Assembly (NCBI GenBank): GCA_024233135.1
Contig: JACKPZ010000020.1
Location: 12,973 to 76,972, forward strand
Source: Akkermansiaceae bacterium
Lineage (GTDB): Bacteria; Verrucomicrobiota; Verrucomicrobiia; Verrucomicrobiales; Akkermansiaceae
Length of the DNA stretch: 64,000 nt
Reading direction: 5' to 3'
A program made the translations under genes and the position numbers. Shown one piece after another: positions 10,301 through 18,500 of this stretch; within the stretch, counting starts at the first letter, position 1, and the number at the start of each line of letters is the position of its first letter. The notes beneath the pieces were generated by a model. The model worked only from the letters and a program-made list of their open reading frames with translations, was not told where the DNA came from and made no database searches.

Positions 10301-13300
10301 CCCCCGTTTCACGACATAACGGTCCGCGCCCCCGAGGACTGACCATTGGAGAAACACTTGGCTGTCGCCCGGTTCGGCGGTAAGACCGGAGGGTGCGGCG
10401 AGGACCGGCACGGTGCCGCTACCGGAAGCGACCAGACCGAGCTCGGCAAGCTGGATTTCGTAGCCGAGGCCGCCGGACGCGGAGGCGACGTTCAATCGAT
10501 AGAACCGGTAGCCGGTGGTGTTGGAGATCGTGAACTGCCGGGTTTGCCCCCGGGACGGGAAGGTTTCGCTCGTGCGGGTATCCAGCACCGTCCAGGCACT
10601 TCCATCCGGAGATCCCTCGAAGGTCCAGTCCTTGGGATCGCGCAGGATGGAGTCCGCGCTGGTGATGTCATATCGGGTGACCGCCCAGGTGATGTATGGT
10701 CCGAAATCGTATCGCAACCATGCGGCCGCCCCCGTCGTGCCGCTGTTCCACTTCGATGCGGCGCTGCCGTCGAAGGCATTGGACGGAGGATAGCCGGATG
10801 CGCTGGGACTCGCGGTGGCGGTCCCCTCGGTCGCGCGATTGACCAGGCCGCTCGCCTTGAGGGCGATCGAGGCTTGAGGCGAGTCGCCTCCCGCCCCGCC
10901 GGCGCCCACGCCGGAGACGACGTAGTGATAGGTGACACCGGGGGAAGCGGTGGCATCGACGAACGAACTGGTTTCCGTGGTGGCGATGACGACGTGGCCC
11001 GAGCCGGACACCGTGCCGCGTTTCACCTGATAGCTGGAAGCCCCGGAGGCATCGTCCCAATCGAGCACGACACTGGTGGCGGTGGACTTCGCGGTGAGAA
11101 CGAACGGACGCGACGGCTTGGGCGCGGGATCCACCACATCGGGCAGATAGATCACCACCGAGGTTTTCGGCGCAAGGGAGACCGATGCGCTGTGGATCAC
11201 CGTCCCCGAAACGAGGTCGGTGACGGGCAGCGCGGAGGTGAAATTCGATGGCAGGATGACATCGTAGGTGTCCGAGTGATGGGCGTTGATGCCGATGAGC
11301 CAATGGCCGTAGCGCAGCGTGTAGCCGGTGCCCTTGCCGGCATCGACGTTGTTCGACGGAACGGCCGCTAGATCGGAACGCCAGGCCTGCGGGAAAACCA
11401 CGCCGTTGAACGCGCTTTCCGGATCATCGAATGGCTGGCGGGTTCCCGACTCGACACGCCGCCCCATCGTCCGGAACGTGCCGGCCGGACGGTAGCGGAT
11501 GTCGTCGATGCGGACTTCGGAATACTCGGGAGCGGCGTTCCCGGGCAGGTGGAAGACCTTCGCCCAGCCGTTGACGTGGTCCGGCGCGGCCCAATGCAGG
11601 TTCGCGAAGAGCCGGTTCTCCCCCGACTTGGCGGCGACCACCATGTTGTCCTCGTCGACAAACGCGAAATTGGGAGCCCCCGGTGCCATGGGGGCCGGAA
11701 CGCCGGCCGCCGCCCCGGCTTTCGCCGTGTTCCAGTTCCGCGGCAGGTAGGGATCGTAGCTGCCGACCATCAGCCGCAGTTGCTGGCCATCGGAAACTCC
11801 GCTCTGGAAGCACCCCATCAGGTCGTTGCCGATCACCCCGGCACCCAGGGCGGCGACCCCCACGCCGCCGTCGCCGCGGTCCAGATATCCATAGTGCCCG
11901 GGCAGGGTGCGGTTGCGGACCCCCACCGGATTCGCCCCCTGCATCACCCGGTATCCGGAGTCGTCATATCCCGGGAAACGGAACGCCGAGCGGGCGCGCA
12001 TCATCTGGAGCCCGCGGTCCCGGATCTCCGGATTTCCCGAAACCAGGCCCCAGCGGACGACCGTCGAGCCCATCTCCCCGTAGTCGCTCCCGACAAACCC
12101 TCCGCCGTCCTTCGTCGTGCCGTCGGCGGTGACCTCGTGATAGGTGGTTCCGAACGGATAGGTCCCCTTCACGGGCACGGGGCCTCCGCCGCCCTGGTCG
12201 CTGCCGGCATAGGGAAGCAAACCGCAGGCTTCCTTGAGGTAGCGTTGCGCCTCGGTTTCCAGCAGCGCGTTCGCAGGATCGACGAGAAGCAACCCGCTGT
12301 TGGCGTTGTAGACGTTGTTCACGCCGTGCACGTCCTGGTTGCAATACTGTCCGCTGCGGCGGTTGAAGCGTCCGAAGTCCACGCTGGAGCGGAGCATCCG
12401 CGACCACGCGCTGGTGCGGGTGATCGTTCCGTAGGTTCCTCCGTAGGCCACACTGGTGGACATGGTCGATCCGGCATTGATCTGCGGCCAGAGAACGCGG
12501 ATCGCCTCACCGAGCCCGCCGAATCCGCCGCCCCAGCTGTCGTTTCCGAAAGAATTCAAATGGCTGCCGTTCGCCGCCTGACGGCCGGCGTGGTAGTCGA
12601 GGCCCTCGACCACTTTCGCGACAAGCGTGGCCGACGTGTTCGAACCACCGTAGCTGATCCACGTTTCCCCGAGGTTTTCCCGGGCGTCGTGGCAAGCCGC
12701 CAACCATGCGAGATCCTTGGGTGTTCGGGAGGAGACCGGAGCCGACAACCAGTTCGAGATCCGGCCGTTGATCGCGCTCTTGATGTTGTTGATGACCGTC
12801 GTCTCGCTCTCGACGTTGCGGGGGGAGGCCGGCTGCGGATGCGCGCCCTGGTTCTCTCCCGACGTATCCAGCCTGGACCCGAGGTGGGTGTAGATCCGGT
12901 ACAGCCCGAGCGAGGGCGAGTTCATCAGCTTGTTGTAGTCGCCGAAGAACGGGCCGCTGTCGTAGTCCGAGATCCATCCCATCGAGCGGATCTTGAGGGA
13001 CACGCGGGGTTTTCCTTTCGTCAGGTGGATCGGAAGCGCGAGCGTGCGGTAAACCCACTGATCGGGAGCGAAGGTGACGATCTGCTTGTTTCCGAACAAC
13101 ATGTCGGGGGCGGAGGAGTCCCCGCCATGACGGAGTCCGAGTTCCCTGCCCTCGACATTCAGAACGAACCAGATCCCGCTGCTCGCGTCCGAACCCCAGA
13201 GTTTGATGGTGAGATGGTTCTGCCGCTCCGGGTCCACCGCCATGGTGAACGCCATCTCACCGCCGTAGACACAGGCGTTCGGCGTGCGGGGCAGCAGGCG

Positions 13301-13540
13301 TCTCGCGGTCCGCCCGAGGCCGCCGATGACGACATCGCTCGGAGGCGTCAGCGAGGGATCGCTGGGTTGAACCGCGTTGTTCGCATCGACCACGGCGGGC
13401 GGCGCGACCGGCCCCCAGCCGGTCGTGAATCCGTGAGCCCCTTCGGAGGCGTCGTTGCCGAAGACGATGGTATCGACGGCCTGCCCGTGGAGCAGCCCGC
13501 TCAGAACCATGCATATCCAGAAATACTGAAACCTTTGCAT
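4337..13540 (-). CDS. Giant secreted multidomain protein with Fn3, discoidin-like and autotransporter-associated beta-strand repeats
   Basis: About 3,067 residues. Residues 1-20 are a signal peptide (ends GLLHGQA). Residues 20-800 form an unassigned domain rich in Trp, Gly and helices (WGGGFGGLGEAIRVLWPQI) that may be an alpha/alpha-toroid lyase-like unit; this is low-confidence inference. Then come Fn3 (810-895), an F5/8 type C-like module (897-1033), two Fn3 domains (1043-1225), a block of autotransporter-associated beta-strand repeats (1227-1765), Fn3 (1770-1855), two further repeat blocks (1853-2350 and 2350-2847; motifs such as LTKVGAGTLTLSGTNTYTG), Fn3 (2850-2940) and a tail with DHEDPDRDGRSNLMEY, a calcium-binding-like motif. 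No autotransporter barrel or PEP-CTERM is present. The start at 13540 is chosen for the signal peptide. It is third in a leftward three-gene run. A cell-surface or exported polysaccharide-binding or -degrading role is likely. Confidence 0.85.
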   Translation of the reverse strand: MQRFQYFWICMVLSGLLHGQAVDTIVFGNDASEGAHGFTTGWGPVAPPAVVDANNAVQPSDPSLTPPSDVVIGGLGRTARRLLPRTPNACVYGGEMAFTMAVDPERQNHLTIKLWGSDASSGIWFVLNVEGRELGLRHGGDSSAPDMLFGNKQIVTFAPDQWVYRTLALPIHLTKGKPRVSLKIRSMGWISDYDSGPFFGDYNKLMNSPSLGLYRIYTHLGSRLDTSGENQGAHPQPASPRNVESETTVINNIKSAINGRISNWLSAPVSSRTPKDLAWLAACHDARENLGETWISYGGSNTSATLVAKVVEGLDYHAGRQAANGSHLNSFGNDSWGGGFGGLGEAIRVLWPQINAGSTMSTSVAYGGTYGTITRTSAWSRMLRSSVDFGRFNRRSGQYCNQDVHGVNNVYNANSGLLLVDPANALLETEAQRYLKEACGLLPYAGSDQGGGGPVPVKGTYPFGTTYHEVTADGTTKDGGGFVGSDYGEMGSTVVRWGLVSGNPEIRDRGLQMMRARSAFRFPGYDDSGYRVMQGANPVGVRNRTLPGHYGYLDRGDGGVGVAALGAGVIGNDLMGCFQSGVSDGQQLRLMVGSYDPYLPRNWNTAKAGAAAGVPAPMAPGAPNFAFVDEDNMVVAAKSGENRLFANLHWAAPDHVNGWAKVFHLPGNAAPEYSEVRIDDIRYRPAGTFRTMGRRVESGTRQPFDDPESAFNGVVFPQAWRSDLAAVPSNNVDAGKGTGYTLRYGHWLIGINAHHSDTYDVILPSNFTSALPVTDLVSGTVIHSASVSLAPKTSVVIYLPDVVDPAPKPSRPFVLTAKSTATSVVLDWDDASGASSYQVKRGTVSGSGHVVIATTETSSFVDATASPGVTYHYVVSGVGAGGAGGDSPQASIALKASGLVNRATEGTATASPSASGYPPSNAFDGSAASKWNSGTTGAAAWLRYDFGPYITWAVTRYDITSADSILRDPKDWTFEGSPDGSAWTVLDTRTSETFPSRGQTRQFTISNTTGYRFYRLNVASASGGLGYEIQLAELGLVASGSGTVPVLAAPSGLTAEPGDSQVFLQWSVLGGADRYVVKRGSSAGGPFTEIGTTENPHFLDESAPSTGTWYYVVAAVNQGGQGANSPSVSASFAPQSPSVPTNLTASNGPDAGNVTLTWDASSGVPTYMVKRATVSGGPYSTIATGISDLGFIDSGLSNGVTYYYVVRANQAGLESADSTEATITPQSFSWSGTSANWNVGGNWGGSVPGNGSLLIFAGAPAVTSSTNNLTGLDISGLVFSGGVSSFTLGGNSLVLSGDIVNSAVNTQTINLGLTLSGNRVIDVRTGQLTIGGSISDGANSFALTKTGSGTLALTAANPFDGGLNIASGTLQVGTSTNSTATGSVTSLGSAGSTVTLGVATLRFQMGSNSNNTFGQNFVINSGALITSNDGKITLGGGGNTIAMNGSSLVQALWAGKWLIFGGVVSGGGGISINNGNTSQNSAVAFTNGANTYNGTITVEDTWSTMAAVAVGHDTALRYARIDARNTVPGRYSVWFTTTAPVLGALDGALASTIMLNTAGGLHGAGPTVSNSAVNLSVGFNNADSFYQGDLTGTGGLTKVGAGTLTLSGTNTYTGVTTVSAGQLLLASPLSGSSAVVVNNGGTLAGDTDLSGALTVNSGGIVSPGGENEGVLAANGISLSGGAILSLDLDLPENSDQLVMTGGAYTAPATGSVALHLTPNNGFGPGAYPLIGGAAGIDVTDFAITTAPPEGYSYALSVESDVLVLNVTGPPAMPTGILANGRNGSILLAWNAASGASSYTVYRSILPDSGFAAIQTLAGTSYTVPGLTNGTPYYFYVTATNGFGEGQGSEIVSATPNPNTWSAAPTSLDLSLASNWGGAAPVDNAQLTFGSSSATNLNNDLVGLVLGGLVFNSGASAFTISGNPVLLTGDITNNSTSAQTINLQMTLVGDRSVTTNTGAVTLNGAIDDGGLSFGLIKKGSGTLNLNGANSFLGGISVEAGTLLLSGSSPTGGGDPVVLQSGSTLHLSGSSLANDIVVPTGATVGVIKSDGSNSLNGRLIGGGSINESTGSGTYPTIYWNNDNSGFTGSFTSNGGSSHRWRFNTPEAGSAAASWTLNATPTDAYGFSFGANGTISFGALSGSGYFRNDGNGIPTMRIGDLGTNSTMSGTTASNIGMLKVGGGMLTLSSSNFNHTQPTVVSAGRLNVTGAVTSSAVTVESGAALSGTGTLGSSVTLNSGGNLSPGDGGSGAVGVLTLNSTFVPKAGSNLNFELGSSSDRITLGLTGGFTAPSGGTAVINLTAASGFGPGTYTLIENLGSVAIPPSSFSLGSLPAGYAGTLAANGNSLEILLRIPGSTTWTGTSSGSWNDATNWGGLPPLGGDTLVFGSSAITALTNNVSGLGIGGMVFNSGAPAFTISGNAITLGGNLTNSSSNLQVIHLDIGLTANSTVSTNPGNITLDGVISGSFGLTKAGTGTLTLGSSNTFSGGYTTTAGDTFISGLGSGTPGAPTSGPLGTGVVSLAGGRIVYSGANTSLYNNLVAVEGTTTTFQESSNHILYLYGNLNGSGNLILTANTNYNGVHLAGDNSAFTGTATLTSSASSARHKFDSANAGSASAKWVLDGPTDSGSMNFGAGTIDFGELSGNANQIRNNQSGTAVLRVGALNTDSTFSGNISHVGSLALTKVGTGTLTLSNTNTYTGPTNINGGLLRINGALSGTGAVTVYEGGTLGGSGSVAGAVNVSAGGAMSPGNSGAGTLSLGGDLTLDAGSAMQLDLGAVSDLLALTGGTFVGPSVGGVVVNINGGSGFGPGNYNLITGATGISPSVFSIGIAPSGYSYTFSASLGTLSLVVANLPPPDAPQNLNANGGVNQVSLTWQPVAGASSYSVRRSLTSGGPYSVIAQSLTSAQHSDTGLDTGAIYFYIVSARNASGDGSPSQEISAITYTALETWREMHFGSAANGGDVADHEDPDRDGRSNLMEYATGTDPLKSNGGSVLELGRSTDGSRLAVTFDRIADPALTYSIEADGLSPLSDWASIWFSAGDSNVEGSVTITDGVTISSRSSRFLRLSVRY

Positions 13541-13624
13541 CGGACATCCGGAAAAGAACGATGGAAACCGGATGCCCCGCACGAATCGGGAGGAGCACCC
13601 GGCCGCGGGCGGGCGCTGGATGGA

Positions 13625-15457
13625 TCAACGGTGGCGGCGGCGGACCAGCACCAGAGCGCCGAGACAGCCCGCGAGAAGCGCCGCATCGGGTTCGGGAACC
13701 GTGTAGATCACCGCCTGCAGGCTGCCTTCGGAGAAGTAGCCGAACCTGGTGGCCGAAAACGCGTGCGGCGAGGATGCGGTGGGTGTCGCCCCGCCGAACG
13801 TGACGGACGCGCCCCCGTCGACGAGAGTGTAGACGCCGTCGCCGGCCGCCGCGGCATCCCATCCGACGATGTCGGAGAACGTGAAGTCCGCGAGGGTGAT
13901 GGAGCCGCTCCCGCCGACCGAGAGGATGTCCGAGCTGTTCAACCCGAGGGTGGCGCCGGTGAGGTCCAGTTTCGCGCCGCTTTCGAACACGAGGTGTCCC
14001 GCGATGTTTCCGGTGCCGCCGATGGTCGCTCCCGCGGCGACCTGCGTGGTCCCTGTTCCCAGGCTGCCGCTGAGAAACAACGTGCCCGCGGAGACCAGGG
14101 TGTTCCCGGCATAGGTGTTGATCCCCGACATGACGAGGGTGCCGGCACCGGTTTTCTCGATGCCGCCCGTCCCCTGGTTCTCACCGATCGCGCCGGACAT
14201 CTCCAGATCGACGGAGGCCGCGCCGTCGGCGACCGCGACGTTCATGCTGTTCCCGCCGCGCAATGTGACGGGCGCGCTGACGATGGATGTCGAGACAGCG
14301 GCATTGCTGGCGATGCCGTATCCCGTGAAGAAGTTGATGCTTCCGCCACCGGTGGAACCGACCGTTCCGCCCGTCAGGTTGAACTGGGTGGCATATCCCT
14401 GGTTGTCCGCATGGGCGTTGTCGAAGGTGCCGCCGACGAGATTGACCTGGCTCACCTGGCTTCCATCGGTGTAGCCGAGAGCGTCCTTGACGGTGGTCTT
14501 CACGGTGGCGCCGGCGTTGACCGTGATCTGTCCCCGCACCGCGCCGGAGCCTCCGCCGCGGGCGAGGGTCAGCGTGCCCCCGTTGACGATGGTGCCTGCC
14601 GTGTGGGTGCTGCCGCCGGTGAGCGTGAGGTTTCCGGCACCCACCTTGATCACGCTCATCTGCGCGCTGCCGTTCGCCTGTTGGAACGCGCCGCCGAACG
14701 TGGTGTCGGTGCCGAGCGCGCCGACGCTGACGTTCACCGTTCCGTTGCTGTTGGAGCGGATGAACGCGCCGCCGGAGAGCGCTCCGAAGTGGATCGTGCT
14801 GTTGGTGAAGTTCAGCGCGACACCGCCATTGACGTTCCGGTTCAGATCCCACGCCGCGTTGGCGCTGCCGGCGGTCGCCGCGTTGAACGCCGTCCGGTTG
14901 TTCGAGTCGTTGGTCTGGGTGAAGGTGCCGGTGAACCCGCTGTTGTCTCCCGAGAAAGCGAGCGTTTTGGCGCCCGAACCGCCCGCCGTCTGCGTGAGGC
15001 TCCCGCTCCCCGACAGGTTGCCCGTCAGCGTGACCCCGCTGGTGCCGTTCAGGTTCACCTGCCGCGCGCCGGAAACCGTGATGCCGGCGCCGATCGACGC
15101 CGCGTTCGCCGATGTCGAAACAATGTTCCCCGCGAGGGTGAACGCACCGCCGGAGAGCGTGTAGGCGGAAGCCGCGGCTCCGAAGCTGATCCCGCCCACC
15201 TGGAAGGCCGAGGAGGTGGCGAGGTCGTTCGTCAGGGTCCCCCCCGCGGTTCCCGCGGCGCCGAACAGCCAGACGTCGCCGGAAACCGGCGAGCTGTCCC
15301 AGTTGGCTCCGTTGGCCATGGAGGCGTCCGTGTTGCCGAGCCAGTTGGCATCGGCCGCCACCGCCGGCAGGGTGGCAGTGAAGGACACCACCGTGGCGAC
15401 GAGCGGGCAGACACGCCGGACGCCCCCGTTCCGATATGCGAAGAAAATGGGTTTCAT
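13625..15457 (-). CDS. Autotransporter-associated beta-strand repeat protein with PEP-CTERM tail
   Basis: A 610-residue secreted protein. Residues 1-35 are a signal peptide (LPAVAADA). The body is a beta-strand repeat solenoid (TQTAGGSGAKTLAFSGDNSG, IEKTGAGTLVMSGINTYAGN). The C-terminus has VPEPDAALLAGCLG, a hydrophobic stretch and RRRHR, a PEP-CTERM signal for sorting by an exosortase, which is not in this window. The first 150 residues after the signal are nearly the same as those of the upstream neighbour at 15501-19361 (GNTDA..ANG.NWDS, FTQTNDSNNRT), indicating a recent partial duplication. It lies 43 bases after that gene and 84 bases before the giant gene, so the three are probably co-transcribed. 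It is likely part of the outer surface or an exopolysaccharide matrix. Confidence 0.87.
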   Translation of the reverse strand: MKPIFFAYRNGGVRRVCPLVATVVSFTATLPAVAADANWLGNTDASMANGANWDSSPVSGDVWLFGAAGTAGGTLTNDLATSSAFQVGGISFGAAASAYTLSGGAFTLAGNIVSTSANAASIGAGITVSGARQVNLNGTSGVTLTGNLSGSGSLTQTAGGSGAKTLAFSGDNSGFTGTFTQTNDSNNRTAFNAATAGSANAAWDLNRNVNGGVALNFTNSTIHFGALSGGAFIRSNSNGTVNVSVGALGTDTTFGGAFQQANGSAQMSVIKVGAGNLTLTGGSTHTAGTIVNGGTLTLARGGGSGAVRGQITVNAGATVKTTVKDALGYTDGSQVSQVNLVGGTFDNAHADNQGYATQFNLTGGTVGSTGGGSINFFTGYGIASNAAVSTSIVSAPVTLRGGNSMNVAVADGAASVDLEMSGAIGENQGTGGIEKTGAGTLVMSGINTYAGNTLVSAGTLFLSGSLGTGTTQVAAGATIGGTGNIAGHLVFESGAKLDLTGATLGLNSSDILSVGGSGSITLADFTFSDIVGWDAAAAGDGVYTLVDGGASVTFGGATPTASSPHAFSATRFGYFSEGSLQAVIYTVPEPDAALLAGCLGALVLVRRRHR

Positions 15458-15500
15458 CGATTCTTCAGTTGTTTGATTGGATATCCGGATGTGCCGGACG

Positions 15501-18500
15501 TCATTGGACCACCACGTTCAGGCGGGCGAACTTCCTCGCATCGGGAGATTGCGGGATGGTGAGCGTCACCGTGTCGGTTCCGTTGCCGTTGTCGACGACG
15601 GTGACACCCGGGTTCGCGGCCACGGGATCGTTTGGCACCGGATAGGTGAGAGGCCACGCGCCCAGATTGGTTCCGACCTCGATGACGGCCGAGACGTCGC
15701 CGGTTTCGGAGGCCTGGTCGCGGACGAAGGTGAACACGAGGTTTCCACCCGAGGTGGAGAGGGTCGGCAGTTTGCCGAGATCGTTCGTGGCCGCGAGGCC
15801 GCCGAGGAGGTATTCCACTCCGTTCGGGACGCCGTCGCCATCGTAGTCGTCCGCAGCGGTGCCGGTGGGCGCGTTGGCCGCCGCCCACGACGCGTAGCCG
15901 CCGGCCGCGCCGACCTGGATCACGCCGGTTCCGGAGAACCGGGTGTCGTCGATATGAGTGGCGCCGGATCCGGTGGCACCCCATGTGCCCTCGGCCTGCT
16001 GGACCGCGCCGAAGAACAGGCTGCCGACCACCTCGGTGCCCGTGGGAGCGACCATGCCGCCGGAGATGACGAGCTTGGAGGCGTCCGCGATGGAGTTTCC
16101 GGAAACCTCGAGCACACCGGCCGAGACGAGGGTGTCGCCCGTGTAGGTGTTCTCGCCCGTCAGGGTGAACGTTCCGGTTCCGGCCTTGGTGAGACCGCCG
16201 GACCCGGAGATCACGCCGGGGAAGGTGGTGTCGGTGTTTTTGCCGCCGGTCGTGAGCGTGGCGGTGCCGAGCAGGACCTGCGCGTCGGGTTCGTCTCCGC
16301 CGAGCGAGCCGATCGTGTTGTCGAATCCGTTGAGGTCGAGTTTTCCACCCACTCCGTGGTTGGGGATGATGAAGTCCGAGTTGGGCGAGAACACGTTCGC
16401 CGCGCCCGCCCGCATGACGTTCTCACGGATGTGGGTGTCGCCGCTGTAGGTGTGCGTGCCGGAGAACAGCATCACCTGGTTGACCGCGCCGCCCCACTGG
16501 ATGGTGAGCGCGACGGTTCCGGTGCCGTCCTGGATGTTCCCCGCCCACGAGGGGGAGGCCGTGTCGCGGGCCGCGAGGACGAGCAGCGATGCGCCCGTGC
16601 CGTTGTTGGTGATCGTGCCACCGGTGCCGTTGATGCGCTTGAGGCGGTTGCTGATGCCGTTGGTTCCCGTGTCGTTGAGATCCCAGACGCCGCCGTTGAT
16701 GTAGGCTTCGTTGCCGAAGGTTCCCTGCCAGACCCCCGCGCCGGCGGAGACCTGATAGGCGGGATTCATCTTCAGGGTCCCGCCGTTGATGGTGAGATTG
16801 TTGAAACACAGCGCGGTGGTGCGGCCCAGATCCACCGTTCCGTCGGCGACGAGAAGGTTCATCCCGCCCATCGGGGCGGCGAAGAAGTCCTCGTTGATGA
16901 TGAGGGTGTTCGTTCCCGACTTCGTCATCGTTCCCGCCCCGTTCGTCCGGCGGATGGCTCCATCCCAGCGGATGTTACCGGTTCCGTTGACGGTGAAATC
17001 GCTGATGACGAATCCGGCGGCGCCGGCGAGGTTGAACCCGGCCTCCACGGTGGCCTCGACCGCGGAGCTGTTCGTGATGGTGGCGCCGGTGCCGCTGTTC
17101 GTCAGGTCGTTCGGCAGCAGGTGGCCGTTGAGATCGAGCGTCGCGGCGGGGCTGGTGATGGCGACCACGCCGAGACCGAACGCCTCGTCGCTACCCGCCG
17201 CGAGGGTGCCGCCGGCGAGCGTGGTTCCGCCTTCATAGATGTTGTTTCCCGAGAGCGTCAGGGTTCCGGTGGACGTCTTGACGAGCTGGAGCAGGGAACC
17301 CGGGCCTTCATCCGAGATCTCGCCGGAAAGCGTGGCGTTCTGATGGTTGGCGGCGGTGAGCACGGCGTTGGAGGATGCATCGTTGGTGATCGCACCCGGG
17401 CTGTCCCACAGGTTCGCCGTGACGGCGGTTCCGTTCAGGTTGAGGTCCGTCGCCACCTCGAGAGTGTCCACGGAGAACGTGGCGCCGCCGAGTTGGACGC
17501 CTCCGTCCCCTTCCATCGTCAGGAACGAGCTCGGCCCGGTGACGCCGGCGGCGGAGACCACCAGCGGATTCGCGCTTTCGTTGGACCAGATCTGGTCCTG
17601 GGCGAGGACGATGCTGTCCATCGAAAGGGTGGCGCCGCCGTTGCCGCTCTCCACGGTGATGCCGCCGTCCTCCAGCGTGAGCGTTTGGGCACCCGACGTG
17701 GCCACCGCGGCGGAAGTGCCGCGGTAGGTGAGTCCGTAGATATCGAAATTCGCACCGAGCGTGTTGGTCAGGTTCGTGGGCGAGTTATGGCTGAAATAGA
17801 CCATCGTGTTCGCCCCGGGCAGCACGTTGAGGAACGTGGAACCCGTGGCGCCGGTCGTGAAGTTGGCGTTGCTTCCGGACGTCGAGGACCATTGCGCGCC
17901 CTGCGTGCCGGACCAATAGGCCGAGCCCGGTGGTGTCGCCCCGGTGGTCACGAGGTTCACGCCGGTGGCCGTGACTTCGAGCTGGCCCGAGATGCCGAAC
18001 GAGAGGTTCGGGTTCGCGAGAGTGAGGGAGCCGACGGTCACGCCGGTGCCGGTGGCGAATCCTGCGCCCGAGCCGCTCGCGAAGGAGAGGATGGGATAGG
18101 TTTCACCGGCCGAAACGCCGAGGTTGGTGATCGTGATCGCCGCGCCGCCCTGGTCGACCGCCAGGCCGTTGAACACGTCGATCGAATCGGGGACCAGTCC
18201 GCCCGCTTCGAGTTTCACCGAGGCGGTATCGGTCGGGTTCGGACCGCCCAGCGTCAGGCCGCCGGCTCCATCGACGAGCATGCTGCCGGTCGTGCCGTTC
18301 ACGAGATCGAGCACGGAGCCCTGTCCGGTGGCGGCCACGGCTCCGGTCACGGATGTCACGGAGCCGACTTTGGCGGTTCCGCCCGCGTTGATGGCGAGGG
18401 ACTGGAGTTTCTTTCCGCTGCCGCCGACCTGGAACGTTGCGCCGTTGTTGACGGTGACCGGGCTGTTCTCCATGGCTCCGGTGATGTTGAGCACGCCGGC

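Noticed and set aside
11549..15562. 1,337-codon open frame on the plus strand
   Set aside because: It runs antisense to two clear beta-strand-repeat genes. Its composition (Arg/Gly/Ala/Glu-rich, no domain) is the shadow of GC-rich repetitive coding sequence.
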